64,000 nucleotides of DNA, taken from assembly GCA_000733355.1 (NCBI GenBank), contig JNVV01000055.1, positions 91,600 to 155,599 on the forward strand. Reading direction: 5' to 3'. Shown piece by piece: positions 38,090 through 49,600 of the stretch (position 1 is its first letter; each line of letters opens with the position of its first letter). Below the pieces are notes generated by a model. That model saw nothing but the letters and a program-made list of their open reading frames with translations. It had not been told where the DNA came from and made no database searches. The DNA is from Falciphora oryzae (Eukaryota > Ascomycota > Sordariomycetes > Magnaporthales > Magnaporthaceae). A program made the translations under genes and the position numbers.

Positions 38090-41068
38090 TTACTCGGCGT
38101 CCTCGCCAGAACCAACCACGGGCGGCCGCGCAAACTTGCGACCGATGCGGCTCGCCCCCGCCCCCTGAGCCGCCGCCTCGTCCATCCACGCCGACACGCC
38201 CTCGTCGTCCTCATAGGCTGCATCCTCGTCGTCGTCGTCCTCGTCCTCGGCCCACGGGTGCGCATAGGACCCGTCGTCGCCCGTGTTGGGTGTCGTGGGC
38301 TCCGAGTCGGCCGGCGCCTCCACCACGAGCATGCCGTCGCCGCCGACGATCGGGGACTCCAGCTGTCTCATGTGCCGCCTCTTGGAGAGCGAGACCACCG
38401 ACAGCGGCTTCCGGTCCATCCCGCGGTGCTGCTGCCCGTTGCCGTTGCTGTCGCCGGCGCCGTCGGTGCCGCCCTCGCCGTCCCCGTCCGCCAGCCTGTG
38501 CGGGTGCGCGGGCGGCGCGACCGGCCGTCGCCTGGGCACGACGGTGACCTTGCCCTTCCTGTCCGGCATTGGCAGCGGCGTCCCCGGCGGCGGCAGCGGC
38601 TGCCCGCCGCCCATGGGCTTGCTGAGGTCCAGCGGCTCCTCCTCCTCGCCGGCCGGGCCGCTGCCTTCGCCGCTCGCGCCCGATCCGGCCCCTCCGCGCT
38701 GCAGCGCGTTGAGGCCCCAGCGCTTCGCCGTCGCTGCTGCGTTGGTAACGGTCAGGAGGGCGTTGCGCTTGGGCGAGTCGATCGGCGCGCTGCCGGGAGA
38801 GGAGCCGCTGCTGCCGCCATTGCCGGCCCCTCCTCCGATGAGGGACTCGTGCGAGACCTTGTGGCGGAGGAAGAAGTTGCGCGTCAGCGTGCCCGTCTGG
38901 TTCTTGATGGAGCCCTTGATGGACGCGGCCGACGACATGTCTTCGTCCGCCTTGCCGCTCCCGGACGAGGAGACGGTGTGGCGGCGGTCGGGCCGGGACG
39001 GTGGCTCCAGCCCCTTCTCGCGATCCGAGTCCGAGACCTCTTTCGAAGATGTGCTGCGCGTGCTACCCGAGGACTTCAACTTGAGTTTCGAGGTCTTTGA
39101 GGATTGCGAGGCGTTGTCGGGCACCGGGGCGGAGCCGGCGCCAGTCTTGGACAGCGTGGCGATGGCCTGGACCGCCGGGCTTTCGCTGGTCGGCGAGGAC
39201 GACAGCTTGAGCACCTCGGCGTTGGTTGCGTCGGTCGCAACTACAGGCGACGAGGGTGCCGTGAAGGAGCCGGAGCGTGTCGTGCGGGGAAGAGGCGACG
39301 AGGAGGCGGACGCCTTGGTCTCGACGCTGGTGCTCGACGACGTTGCCGCCTTGTTGCTAGCCTGAGCGCTGGCCTTGCCATTGATCTTCCTCCCAAACAA
39401 GCCCGTGTGCGAAGAGCTGCTCGGCTCCGGCACCGGCATGCTGTGGCTCTTTTCGATCGGCGGGAGGTCCTGCGACGGCACGGCCTGGGCGGCAGCCGAC
39501 TCCTCGGCCTCATCGGCCTCGCCCACCTGGGCGCTGAGCGCCTCGAGGTCGCCCGACGAGACGACGGCATCATCCCCCTCAAATATGCCGCCCCTCCAGC
39601 GCTTATGCTCGGTGTTAAAAAACGGAATGTCGTCCCAGAAGGGAAGAACCAAGGTCTCGGCCACGACCTCCCTGATGCGGGCCTCGATCTGGCGCAGGAT
39701 GACCGTGTACGTGATCTGGCGCGAGCTGATGACGGGCTCGACCGTTGTCTCCATCTTGGGCATGGCCTGGAACGAGAACCAGACGCGGTTGCTGGGCGGC
39801 GGCTTGACCTTGAGCAGCACGTGGCCCTCGAGCCTGCGCAGCACCACGGCCAGCACCAGGTTGACCTCGCGTGCCTTGAAGCGGGCGCCGAGGTCGATGC
39901 GCGCCGTGGCCGCCACCTCGATGCGGAAGCCGCCCGTGTACTTGACGTCGGCCTCGACGCCGCACTCGCCCTCGACCGTCAGGTCCTTGAGGCGCGGGTT
40001 GGTGATGTAAGGGGGCGAGTCGCCCGTCTCGATGCTGCGGATCGAGATGTTGGAGAGAAACGACGGCCGCTTGACGCGCGAGATCTTCTTGGTCAGCTTC
40101 TCGCGGATCGCGTTCTCTAGGTCCTTGGTGCCGTAGACGCCGAGGAAGAGCCGCCCGATCATGGCGTTGAGCCACCGCGTCTGCAGGTGGTCCTCGGACG
40201 AGTGCAGCTTCTGCACCAGCGAGATGACGTGCTCGACCTTGAACTGCCGCGGCGTCGGGGCGTCGGGGCCGCCTTCGCCGCCAAAGCTCTGCTCCTGGTT
40301 CCGCAGCAGCGAGAAGTAGAAATCCTCCTTGGCCGAGCAGTTCTCGGAGAAGAGGTAGAAGGGCTTGGAGGGCTGGGCGTCGGCCGCCGGCTCGGGCCCG
40401 TTGCCGGCGCGCCGCGTGAGGCGGATGGCGTTCTTCTTGATGTACAGCTCGCCCTCGGGCGTGGGCACGTCGTCGTCGCCCGAGAAGATGGTCACGTTGT
40501 GGTGGGCGAGCGACACGACGTGGCGCACCTCGAGCTGCTCGTCGTCGTCGAACAACATGATGTGGCCGTGCCGCAGCACCACGTAGAAGACGTTGCCGGC
40601 CTTGCGGGGTCGCTGGCTGGGCGCGCCCTTGCCGTCGAGCGGCCCGCTGCTGCCGGGCTGCTGCCTGCGGTCGAAGAGGCTGCGGTACATGGTCTGGTAC
40701 ACGCTCTGGCTCGGCGCGGCGACCGTGGCCGAGCCGACGGGCGTCGACCGCTCGATGGGTTTGGCGTTGATGCCCATGGGCGCGTACTCGCGGCAGACGG
40801 CAAAGTAGCCGGCGGCCACGTCGGACTCGTGGTGGGCGCGCGCCTCCCGAGCCAGCTTCTTCTGCTGCTGCCGGGCGGCCTTGAGTGCGTCGGTGTCGTC
40901 GCCGGGCTGGACGATGTCGTCGTCATGGTCGCCGTCGGCGCTGGGCGGGTCGAGGTCGGGGCGGTGCGGGAGCGTGTAGTGGGCGTGGGCGAGCACGGCG
41001 ACGATGACGAGCGGGATGAAGGTGACGCCGCCCAGCAGGTAGGTCAGCAGGAAGGCGGTCAGGCCCAT
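38090..41068 (-). CDS. NVJ2/TEX2-like SMP-domain lipid-transfer protein, 992 aa
   Basis: Single exon. Nvj2-type proteins are ER membrane proteins that move lipids at contact sites (ER-vacuole, ER-Golgi) through a tubular SMP domain. Residues 1-30 form one membrane helix (LLTYLLGGVTFIPLVIVAVL). A PH-like domain follows at about 155-258 (VFYVVLRHGHIMLFDDDEQL, KPFYLFSENCSAKEDFYFSL). The SMP domain is at about 297-510, with TRWLNAMIGRLFLGVYGTKD, GDSPPYITNPRLKDLTVEGE and ARFKAREVNLVLAVVLRRLE. The C-terminal half is long, Ser/Pro/Gly-rich and acidic (EDEDDDDEDAAYEDDEG), probably disordered. Length and order agree with fungal Nvj2 homologues. It is intact and is the one conserved cell-biology gene in the window. 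Confidence 0.88.
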   Translation of the reverse strand: MGLTAFLLTYLLGGVTFIPLVIVAVLAHAHYTLPHRPDLDPPSADGDHDDDIVQPGDDTDALKAARQQQKKLAREARAHHESDVAAGYFAVCREYAPMGINAKPIERSTPVGSATVAAPSQSVYQTMYRSLFDRRQQPGSSGPLDGKGAPSQRPRKAGNVFYVVLRHGHIMLFDDDEQLEVRHVVSLAHHNVTIFSGDDDVPTPEGELYIKKNAIRLTRRAGNGPEPAADAQPSKPFYLFSENCSAKEDFYFSLLRNQEQSFGGEGGPDAPTPRQFKVEHVISLVQKLHSSEDHLQTRWLNAMIGRLFLGVYGTKDLENAIREKLTKKISRVKRPSFLSNISIRSIETGDSPPYITNPRLKDLTVEGECGVEADVKYTGGFRIEVAATARIDLGARFKAREVNLVLAVVLRRLEGHVLLKVKPPPSNRVWFSFQAMPKMETTVEPVISSRQITYTVILRQIEARIREVVAETLVLPFWDDIPFFNTEHKRWRGGIFEGDDAVVSSGDLEALSAQVGEADEAEESAAAQAVPSQDLPPIEKSHSMPVPEPSSSSHTGLFGRKINGKASAQASNKAATSSSTSVETKASASSSPLPRTTRSGSFTAPSSPVVATDATNAEVLKLSSSPTSESPAVQAIATLSKTGAGSAPVPDNASQSSKTSKLKLKSSGSTRSTSSKEVSDSDREKGLEPPSRPDRRHTVSSSGSGKADEDMSSAASIKGSIKNQTGTLTRNFFLRHKVSHESLIGGGAGNGGSSGSSPGSAPIDSPKRNALLTVTNAAATAKRWGLNALQRGGAGSGASGEGSGPAGEEEEPLDLSKPMGGGQPLPPPGTPLPMPDRKGKVTVVPRRRPVAPPAHPHRLADGDGEGGTDGAGDSNGNGQQHRGMDRKPLSVVSLSKRRHMRQLESPIVGGDGMLVVEAPADSEPTTPNTGDDGSYAHPWAEDEDDDDEDAAYEDDEGVSAWMDEAAAQGAGASRIGRKFARPPVVGSGEDAE

Positions 41069-42587
41069 TGCGGCGGGCGGCAGGCGGTGGGCGTCTCTTT
41101 CGGGTCGCAGCGTCGGGCTATGCTATGCGGGCAGCCTGGCTCGTGCCTTGCAGCTGTCGTGGCTCCTTCGGTTGCTCAGGATTGAGCCCGGGCGGAGAGC
41201 AGACGCGGCGGTCGGGGCGGCCGGCAGCGAGACGATGAATGCCGGCAGCACGAGTCGGGCCCGTCCAGGGGCGGGAATCATGGCATTTCTCAGCAGAGGG
41301 CGAAGTGGAAAAGTATGCTGGGCGGGCAGGGAGCTTATTTCGGCGGTGCACGTGTAAACGACGCAGGCCCTCGATCTGAATCTGACACTTGGACAGGGCA
41401 ACTACGTAGTAAGCGTCCCGTGGCTTCCCTAGCTGATGCAAGGATGCAGCCCCGTGTCAGCCATTGACCCTCACTGATGGGCTGCCCCAACAAGCGGGTC
41501 CTGGCCCTGTTGAGGCTCAGCGCTGGAAGGCACAGGCGAGCGGAGCATTGGCGCTGGAGGCTCCCTCACTCAGGGTCTGTAGAACAGCCGACCTACGTAA
41601 TGGCACAGGCCCTCCGCACGAGCACCACAGCACGTCAGTCATCTCCACCTGGCTTGTGAGCCGTCACTGGACTGAAGCCATCAAGTCTGGTCTACAAGAA
41701 CGTCTGCTCGCTGTTTAAACTTTGACCGCCAGTCTGGACGAGCCATCTGGCCCGATCTGCAACGGATCCTAGTGTGCATTCTAGGTTGGACGCCAGCGCC
41801 ACATCGGCTCGGGCGAGACGAGTGTCAGCTGACACTGGTTGCAGGGCGGCATCTAGACATGGCACACAAGCCCCCACTTGCCACGAGCCGAGGCCTGCCA
41901 TTCAACATGAGGATATCATCATCATAAACCAAGATCCCAAAACGCCAACTTGCACACCGGCCATCTTTGGCCTCCGACATCATCAATCAAGCCTTTCTGC
42001 CATACAGGTGCTTCGTAGAATCATCCCGAGCGAAAAGTGAAGAAAAAAAAACAGTGCTCAAAGGTCTGCCGCAGGTGTCAACCGTGCCCCTCCGTCTTTG
42101 CTGCGCCGCCCTGCCCTGCACACCAGAAATCAACAAATGCACTGCCGACCGTGTCGATAATAGAAGTTCCTCCTTGATGGTCCCCGTCTCGGTCGTGTTG
42201 TCTTCGGGACCTTCAGCTTGATTTTTTTTAATTGTATTATCGCAAATAGGAACCGGGGGCGGGGGCGACCGAAGCTTCCCACAATGTGTGATTTTGCCGA
42301 GTTCATCATTACGTGCGGGCGTTCGGAGCGGCGCCTGCAACCGCACTGCCACTACACCCGCAATGGCCCGTAGTACCGCTGCCGTAGGGTTCGTAAGTTC
42401 CGCAGCACCTGGGATAGAATGTTGAATGTGAAAAGCACACAAGGGATCCTGGATGCAGCATCAATGGGCCCAGCAGCAGCAGCAAGGGGGCAACGGGGGC
42501 CGGGGAATTATCGGGCTTCCTCGGTTGGCATCTCGCCCTGTTTTGCGCGCCTTGGCGTATCTGTAGAGCCGGAGCGTGCCGGGCGGT
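41069..42587. other. Intergenic, no gene seen
   Basis: Upstream region of the NVJ2-like gene. Open frames here are short and overlap in both strands. No repeat in common with other parts of the window was recognised. Confidence 0.4.
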
Positions 42588-42980
42588 TGTGACGCCCCGA
42601 TTGGAATCATGCCTCCCGGACTAGAGTCACTCGGAGGGAGCCCCCGAAGAGGGTCCGAGGGCGGCAAGGAGGGGAGTGGCAGAAAATGTTCAGCCACTAG
42701 CGAGCGCATCAGTCAGTGGCGCGACGCCGAGCTCAGCCTTTGACGCGAAACGCGTGATCCGACCACAAGGCCAGAAGGGCACCGACCCTGACGACCAGAC
42801 GACCAGAAGGCCAGGAGGACGCCCAGGGGGGCGCGCATAAAAAGGGCCCGAGGGGCTCCGTGTAAAGGGGTCCCGAGGGGCAAGCTATTGTTCACCGTTT
42901 TGCCTATACCTAGCATTAGCATCCGCTGTTGAACACGACTGCTGGACCACCTGAATCCTCCTGGTGCATGGCGCCTTACA
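42588..42980 (+). mobile_element. Solo LTR of family LTR-B, 393 bp
   Basis: Starts TGTGACGCCCCGATTGG and ends GGCGCCTTACA, flanked on both sides by GCGGT (42583-42587 and 42981-42985). It is distantly related to LTR-A: similar start (TGTAAC/TGTGAC..CCCCG), an internal AAGGGCCCGAGGG.., GGCAAGCTAT and GAACACGACTG..GGACC near the 3' end. No internal element sequence is adjacent. Confidence 0.88.
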
Positions 42981-43099
42981 GCGGTCCCCCGGAAGAGGGA
43001 TGGAGATGGAACGGCCCCATGCCAGCGCCTAGGATCGTGTGTATGGATTGCGTTCCCATACACAGCCTTGCAAATACTCCCCTGGATGGCGCCAGTTGC

Positions 43100-43400
43100 A
43101 CCGAGGGCTCTTCTCTTTCCACGGCGAGTTGCCCGGCATGCCTCAAACACAGTGTGTGCATAGTGAAGAGAGGTTTGCGACTCGCGAACGACCGCGTGCC
43201 GAAACCACCGCGCGGGAGAAGACGCGCGCTTGGAGCAGCGTTCGACGTTGATCCCTGCGCGTCCGGAAGGGTCCTATGCGTAAAGTCGCGGTCTGAGGAT
43301 CCGCTAACGGCCGACGGAGTGGAAAACTGCTCAATTAATCTGCAGGTACTAATAAGTGCACGGTTGATGTCACGGGGTAAGCCGAAGGCCTGTACGAGGT
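43100..43400 (-). repeat. Composite repeat (R5 segment), copy 2
   Basis: The reverse complement of 33430-33790. It has the uninterrupted TTAATTG site where the other copy carries a 66-bp insertion. Shared blocks include AACGACCGCGTGCCGAAACC and GGAGAAGACGCGCGCTTGGA against the complementary 33-kb sequence. Confidence 0.8.
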
Positions 43401-43685
43401 GATAACGATGATACTAGATGGTGATCAGGGGGTGAAGTACTATATTACTATAGGGTAAATATAACAACTTGAGCTTAGTTGTTGTAATCCCGGGTTGCCT
43501 CAACCAATCTGCCTAAATATCGTGGCCCCTGGGGCCCCGGTTACGTGCCCCCGGGGGCCTCGGCCTCCGCGTGGCGTGGCCCTGTAAAGGAGGCTAGGGC
43601 CCTCCTCTATGGCGGCCCTCTTTACCACGACGGGCCTCCTTACAAGTTCCGACCCCTCGGCAAAGCGAGACTGTCTTGCTTGGTC
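43401..43685. other. Intergenic
   Basis: Includes an AT-rich part (43430-43470) and a GC-rich part with GGCCC/GGGCC repeats (43520-43640). It is the 3' flank of the large NLR gene. No gene seen. Confidence 0.4.
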
Positions 43686-46600
43686 TCAAGCTTTTCGGTC
43701 AGGAGTAGTATCCTTCGAGGCGACCAGGAGCGTGAATAGAAGAGTCAGGCAGGCGACGAGGTATGAAGAGATGGTGTAACCAGCGGAAGTGTCGCTAGTG
43801 ACGGTCGAGTACACAACCGCGATGACAAAGGTCGTAGCGAGGCCGACCACGAACAGGGTCCCTAAGGCCCACCAGTTCAGACCCTCGACGATGTATATTC
43901 CCCAGCCGATGACAGGTTGATTGTTGCGATTGGAACCTGGATATTCGAGTCTGGTCCCGAGCTTTTTGGGCAACCGCTTCGTCCAGAAGCCGTCCATATG
44001 TTCACCGGGCTCGAACAAGACGTGCAGGTACGCGCCCATGATCGGGGTGAGCATGCATACAGCCCTGCAGGGGCAGGGGTAGTAGTGGTAGGTACCATTT
44101 TTTACCTCCTCCTCCGGGGGCAGAGAGTCGAGCTCCTGGATCAGGGCGCAGACATCCATTTTGAGAGGAGCAAGCTCGAACTAGTGTTTTGGGCTTGTTA
44201 GTTTTGTTTGCAGATTTTCCTCCCCCATTCGCTTCTTTTATTATACCTACCTGGACGGCGTAAGCCTTTTTGGGGATCCAGAAGACGCTTTCACCAATCC
44301 ACCACCCCAGCCAGCCTAGGCGAAAGGCCGCGAAACCTCGGACGATAGTCCGCTGGACTCCATTCCAGAGGTTATCCATAGCCACGATCAAATCCCGGAC
44401 AACTTTGGGCACGTCTCGGCGGAAGCGCCTCCGAGCGCGCATTTCGGAGTACTTTTTGCGCATCTCCTCGAAAAGAAGTCCGTCATTGTCTCCATCGCTG
44501 ATGGCGACGTGTTCGTGCCTGATCATCCCTGCGCTGTATACACAGAGCAGCAGGAACTGGCTCGATGAAGCTGACGTGTGAACACCCTGGTTCCCGGGTG
44601 TCGGGCTTGGTGCGACCGTTGTCGAGGGCGCTGAAGAGTTCGGGATGGCGGGCAAGGTATTCGATGGCATCTGCCCAGTGCTGCTCGGGTTGGCACTTGT
44701 ACTAGCCATCTGGCTTGGACCGTGTGGAGCCCCGGGCCCCTTTGATTGTGCAGCATTCCCTGCGCATTGTCGTAGATCGGCCTCTAGCCGCTCTTCCGCC
44801 CCGTCAGACATGTTGTGGACGTCAGCATACATCGCCTTTCCGCAACCCTACACGGTGGTATAGTCTTCGATGTTAGCCCACGCAATTCTATCTCCTGCTT
44901 TCTCCCGCTGCCGGTTAATGGGGGTGACCTACACATGTCCACGTAATGCGCTTGTGGCCCTCGGGGACCCGCGGCCTAGTCAGGTTGAGGATGGAAGCGG
45001 AGAGGACGCCAGCGCTCCTTTGAGGTAGATACCGGCCGATCGGACTCAACATGCGTCCGATGAAGACCTTCAAAGTCGACTTCCGTTCCGGAATGTTATT
45101 AGGCACGTCGCTTCCCTGGAATACAAACTGCTCGAAGGCTATAAAAAGGGTGAGTTTTGAGACCCAGTTGAAGAGCCGACGCTTGTAGCCAATGAACTTT
45201 GGCAACCCAGGACGTTTATCGCTTTGTGGAGCTGAAATGTCTACTGAAAGCAGGCCAAGACTTTCAAGATCAGTATCCCCGGTGGCATTGCTTGCCGTGT
45301 TACTTCCTGAGCTGAAAAGGCTTTCCATATCGGTCTCGGAGTCATCGGAAGAATCTCTGGCCTCTGGATCTTCTTTTGTGTCTTCTGGCTCCACATCAGT
45401 GCTTTTTAGTATAGTATCCATAGGGAAAGCCCTTCTCGGACTATCCTCAGGGGGCTCAGAGGGCTCGCTAGCTTCGGGAGCTTCTTCTGGTTGGTCTGCT
45501 GGCTGCACGGCAGTGCTTTCGAGCTCAATACCAGAGCCTTCCCCAGCATCCGTGGTTGGTTGAGCTTCTTCTGTTATTTCGGATCTGTCTCTCAAAGCCT
45601 CAAAGGCACTAGTACGTCCATGGAGGAAGTTTCCAAGAGACTGTTTGTACAGGACAAACGCTGGTCCGCCGGTCAGGAAGTCCGCCGTGGTCTGCAACTT
45701 CGCAAGCTGACTCTGCGCCTCGTTGTTTCCATCGCTGCTGCTTTCGTCACTGGAACTGTCGCTCTCTGGGTCACTCGCTGGGCTTTCGCCGATGGAATCG
45801 TCAGGCTGGGCTGCAGCCGAGGTTCCGGACTCGTCTTGTTGGCTCAGGAGTCGATCGAGCATGATGAGATTGTCCTTCTTTTGCTCCAAGAGAACGTTCA
45901 TCATTTCCCGCGTAGGTTCCTCAGAGGGGCCCACCAGCCTCACAATCTGCGCAGAGACTCTGCTTCTATTAATCCGAGACTTCAGAAATCTCACCGCGAG
46001 CCGTTGGGAAGGCTCATGGCCCTCTGGCTGCAAAGCGAGGAAGTATTTCTTCAGGAGTCGCCTGTTATTGCGAACGAATCTTGCCTCGTCTAGCTTGGTG
46101 AGCAACTCACGGTAGAGGCTCAGCAGTTCCGCGTCCTTTGTTAAGCTGCCGACGAAATATTCGACCGCTGCTTGACTCCAACCAGATGTACCGACCCCGG
46201 AACTGACGGAGCCGATTTCGTCTTCTGCGGAAATGACAGACTCGATCTCATCGTCTGGTTCAAAAGGGTCCGTGTAGTTGAAGAAGGTCGTTGGCTTGGG
46301 GGTTGAGTTCTCTGGTGATTCTTCGGGGTGGATGACAGAAGAGAGCTGAAAAGACGAGTGAGTTGTAGCCGTTATTTCCTCTGAGAAGAGACTGTGAGAC
46401 TCCCTAGTAGATGCGATATCTGACTGCTCGTCTTCCAGGCTTGGCGGTGATCTGCTTTGAGGCTCCGACTCAGAAACGCCGTCTGGTCCCAATGGATTTT
46501 CGGGCAGTGAGGACGAGTGGAACCGGGTATCCCCGACGATGAGTGGGTTGGCAGCTGCAAGTGCATGCTCCGACGACAGCCGATCAGGGTGGTCTTCGGC

Positions 46601-49600
46601 GAGTGTTTTCTGCCGGATGGCGACGACATGCTCAAGCAGCGTGACGGCCTCTTTGACCTGGCCGTTGGCCTGGTAGGCTCCTGCAAGTGCATGCTCCGAC
46701 GACAGCCGATCAGGGTTGTCTTCGGCGAGTGTTTTCTGCCGGATGGCGACGACATGCTCAAGCAGCAGCTTGAGCGCGGCCTCGCGCCCGTTCGCGGCAG
46801 CCAACGACAGCGGTGTCCACCCATTCTCATCCTTTGAGTCGACGTCGACCTTGCCTGTAGCGAGCAGCAGCTTAACGACGGCCTCGCGCCCGTTCGCGAC
46901 AGCCATCGATAATGGCGTCCGCCCATCCTTATCTTTCGAATCGGCGTCGGCCCCCTTTTCGAGCAGCAATTTGACGGCGGCCTCGCGCCCGTTCTCGGCA
47001 GCTAACCACAGTGGCGTTCGACCATTTTCATCCCTTGAATCGACGTCGGCCCCTTTTCCGAGGAGCAATTTAACGGCGGCCTCGTGCCCGTTCTCGGCAG
47101 CCAACCACAGCGGCGTTCGACCATTCTCATCCCTCGAATCGACGTTGGCCCCCTTTTCGAGCAGCAGTTTGATGGCGGCCTCGTGCCTGTTCTCGGCAGC
47201 CAACCATAGCGGCGTTCGACCATTCTCATCCTTCGAGTCGACGTCGATATTAATGCCAACTTGGTCTGCCCTTTGCAGAATGATCCTTAATAGCCCTAGT
47301 ACCTGATACCTCGACGCAACGTGTACCAGGCTGGTCCTTTTTGCTGGACAATCTTCGGAATATTTGTTTAATATCCCGTAAACTCGCACCCATAGTTCTA
47401 CAAGGGCATCCGATGGCCAACCAAAACATTCCAAAAGATCCTTTTGACGGGCGTTCCTAGCGTCGCTTTGTTTCGCATGCGCCACCCACGAGGTCGTGGC
47501 GTAATGTAAAAAAGGAAAGTCGCGACGCCCGTAGGTTGTTGACTGACCGATCTCCTCCATCGCCAAATAGCGTATGCAGATCTTGGACAGCCGATGGTGT
47601 GCCATTCCGACCGTATCGGTCGATATTGAGCTGCTGTCCAGAGCCGACAGGCCCTTGTCGACGAAGAAGTCCTTGACGGACGGATGGATGAACTGGACAA
47701 CCTGCGCATGCGATGACGGCACGATCTCGGCAAGACCGCAGCTGAGGGCTTTGATTCTTCTGTCGATCCTATCGTCGGCTATGAATTTGTCCGATTTTTG
47801 GCATTCATCGAGTGACTTGTGAGCGCCGTCAGGATCAACTGCCATGGCCCATGGTAGTTCGGCCACTGACAAGGGACGCGTCGCAAAGCAGATCCACTGG
47901 ATCAGCTTTAGAGAGTCCGGTTTCATGCTCTGGAGGAGTGTGCGGTATAGTTCATCGAGGTCCGGAGGGATAGACTCGATTGCCGCTTTGATCGCACCCC
48001 ATCCTTTACCCTCACGGTCAAGGACCAAAATTTTCTTCACCACGAGACGCGCCCACATGAAAACGCCACAGGCGCGATCTGCTATCAGATCAGGAATGGT
48101 TGGCTGCTGCGCCTGTGCTCCAAGTTCGGAGAGTTCGTTGCGCACATAGGTCAAAATATCCTTCCTGTTCCCATTTGCAGGGTCAATCTCTAGCAGGCCG
48201 TCATGAGACAGGATCGGATAGTGGCGACAGGCGAAGCAGATGTGGAATCGTCGCGAGCCGGGGATGTCAGCACGGAGCAGAGACTTGAACTGCTTAATTA
48301 GGGTTTTGGCGTCCTGTTCACCACACTCGTCCAAGGCGTCGACGTAAATCAGGACGCGGTGTGACTGTAGAATTTTTGGTAAGGCCGATTCGAAGAAGGA
48401 GCACAGCTCCTCCTCGTGCCACCGCCATGCCTCGCCATGCCTACCGCGTTCCGCCGTCCGCTGTTCGTAAATTTGGACCAGGTCGGCCAGCGCTTCAGGG
48501 ACGAGCTTGAGGAAATGGTGTAGCAACGCCCTCCAAAAGCCAAGCAGGGTCCTCTGGAGCTCGTTGCCGCGGCCGTGGAAAAAGAAGCCGAAAACGATGC
48601 TCTGATTGTCGGCGCCGAGGAGACCTTTGGCATTTTCGAAAGCGAACTTCATTAGGGTCGACTTTCCTGAGCCCGGCTTGCCTTTGATCCACAGAATGGA
48701 TCGATTGGCAGCAGCCCAACTCGTGTATTTGTCGTGCTTAAGTAGCCAGTGGCAAGTCCCTTTCAGGGCGGAGTCCATATTATCGAGGCGGTCTGTCATC
48801 TGCAAGAAACTGAGGGACTGCAGGCAGGGCTTCTCAGCTGGCGTAAGTGAAACTACAGAAGAATCTTAGCAGATGATTGTAGCATTGACGCATTTTGAAG
48901 TATATAGATCATACCATTCGTCTGGTGGAACCCCTCTGCCTTCTCAGCGTAATCTTTGAGCTTTCCTGCCACCAGGCGATACCCAACATCGGTGGGACTA
49001 TTGAACTTGTTCAACATGTTATGCCGAACTTCCAATGCTATATGCTCCACGCCTGGGCCATTGAGGCAGGCAGACTCTCGTCCGACAAACTTTATACACG
49101 TCAGCAAATCATATTGGCGGGGCCGTAACTCGAATGCGGCGTGCATGGCAAAAAAGGCAGAGCAAAACGAACATACCAATGCTTTGCCCTTGGGATCAAG
49201 CTCGGACGCGCCCTTTGGGAGCTTTCTCAGGTGTGCATCATTGCCCGTGGGATAGTTCTCGTAGAAGCAGGCAAGCTTGAACTTGAAGCGGGGCTTGCCG
49301 ATCTGCTCGGTGAAGTCACGAACCAGCCCGTCCAGTTCGCCGCCCGGCTTGAGGTATCGAACGAGCTCTTCTCGGCCTGCTATTCCTGCGTTCCGTACCC
49401 GCGCCTGGGCGGTGATGAGCGCCTCCCGGCTGCTACCGCTAAAAGGTGTGCCCAAGAAGGCCACGCCGCTAATGGAGTCGAGGATTGGATGAAAACTCTC
49501 GTGGCTGGATCCGCTTTCGTTGGCGGCTCGCAGCAGCGCCTTGATTGGTGCCAACGCTCGTGGTCAGCACATGGAGATGGGACACATTCAAGACAGGGCC

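Noticed and set aside
38258..40120. Several plus-strand open frames of 280-360 codons
   Set aside because: Antisense or shifted shadows of the NVJ2-like gene caused by high GC at third positions.
44061..44101. Possible 41-bp intron (GTAAAAAAT..CCTGCAG) in the last exon of the giant NLR
   Set aside because: Removing it breaks the frame, whereas reading through keeps the conserved C-terminal module intact.
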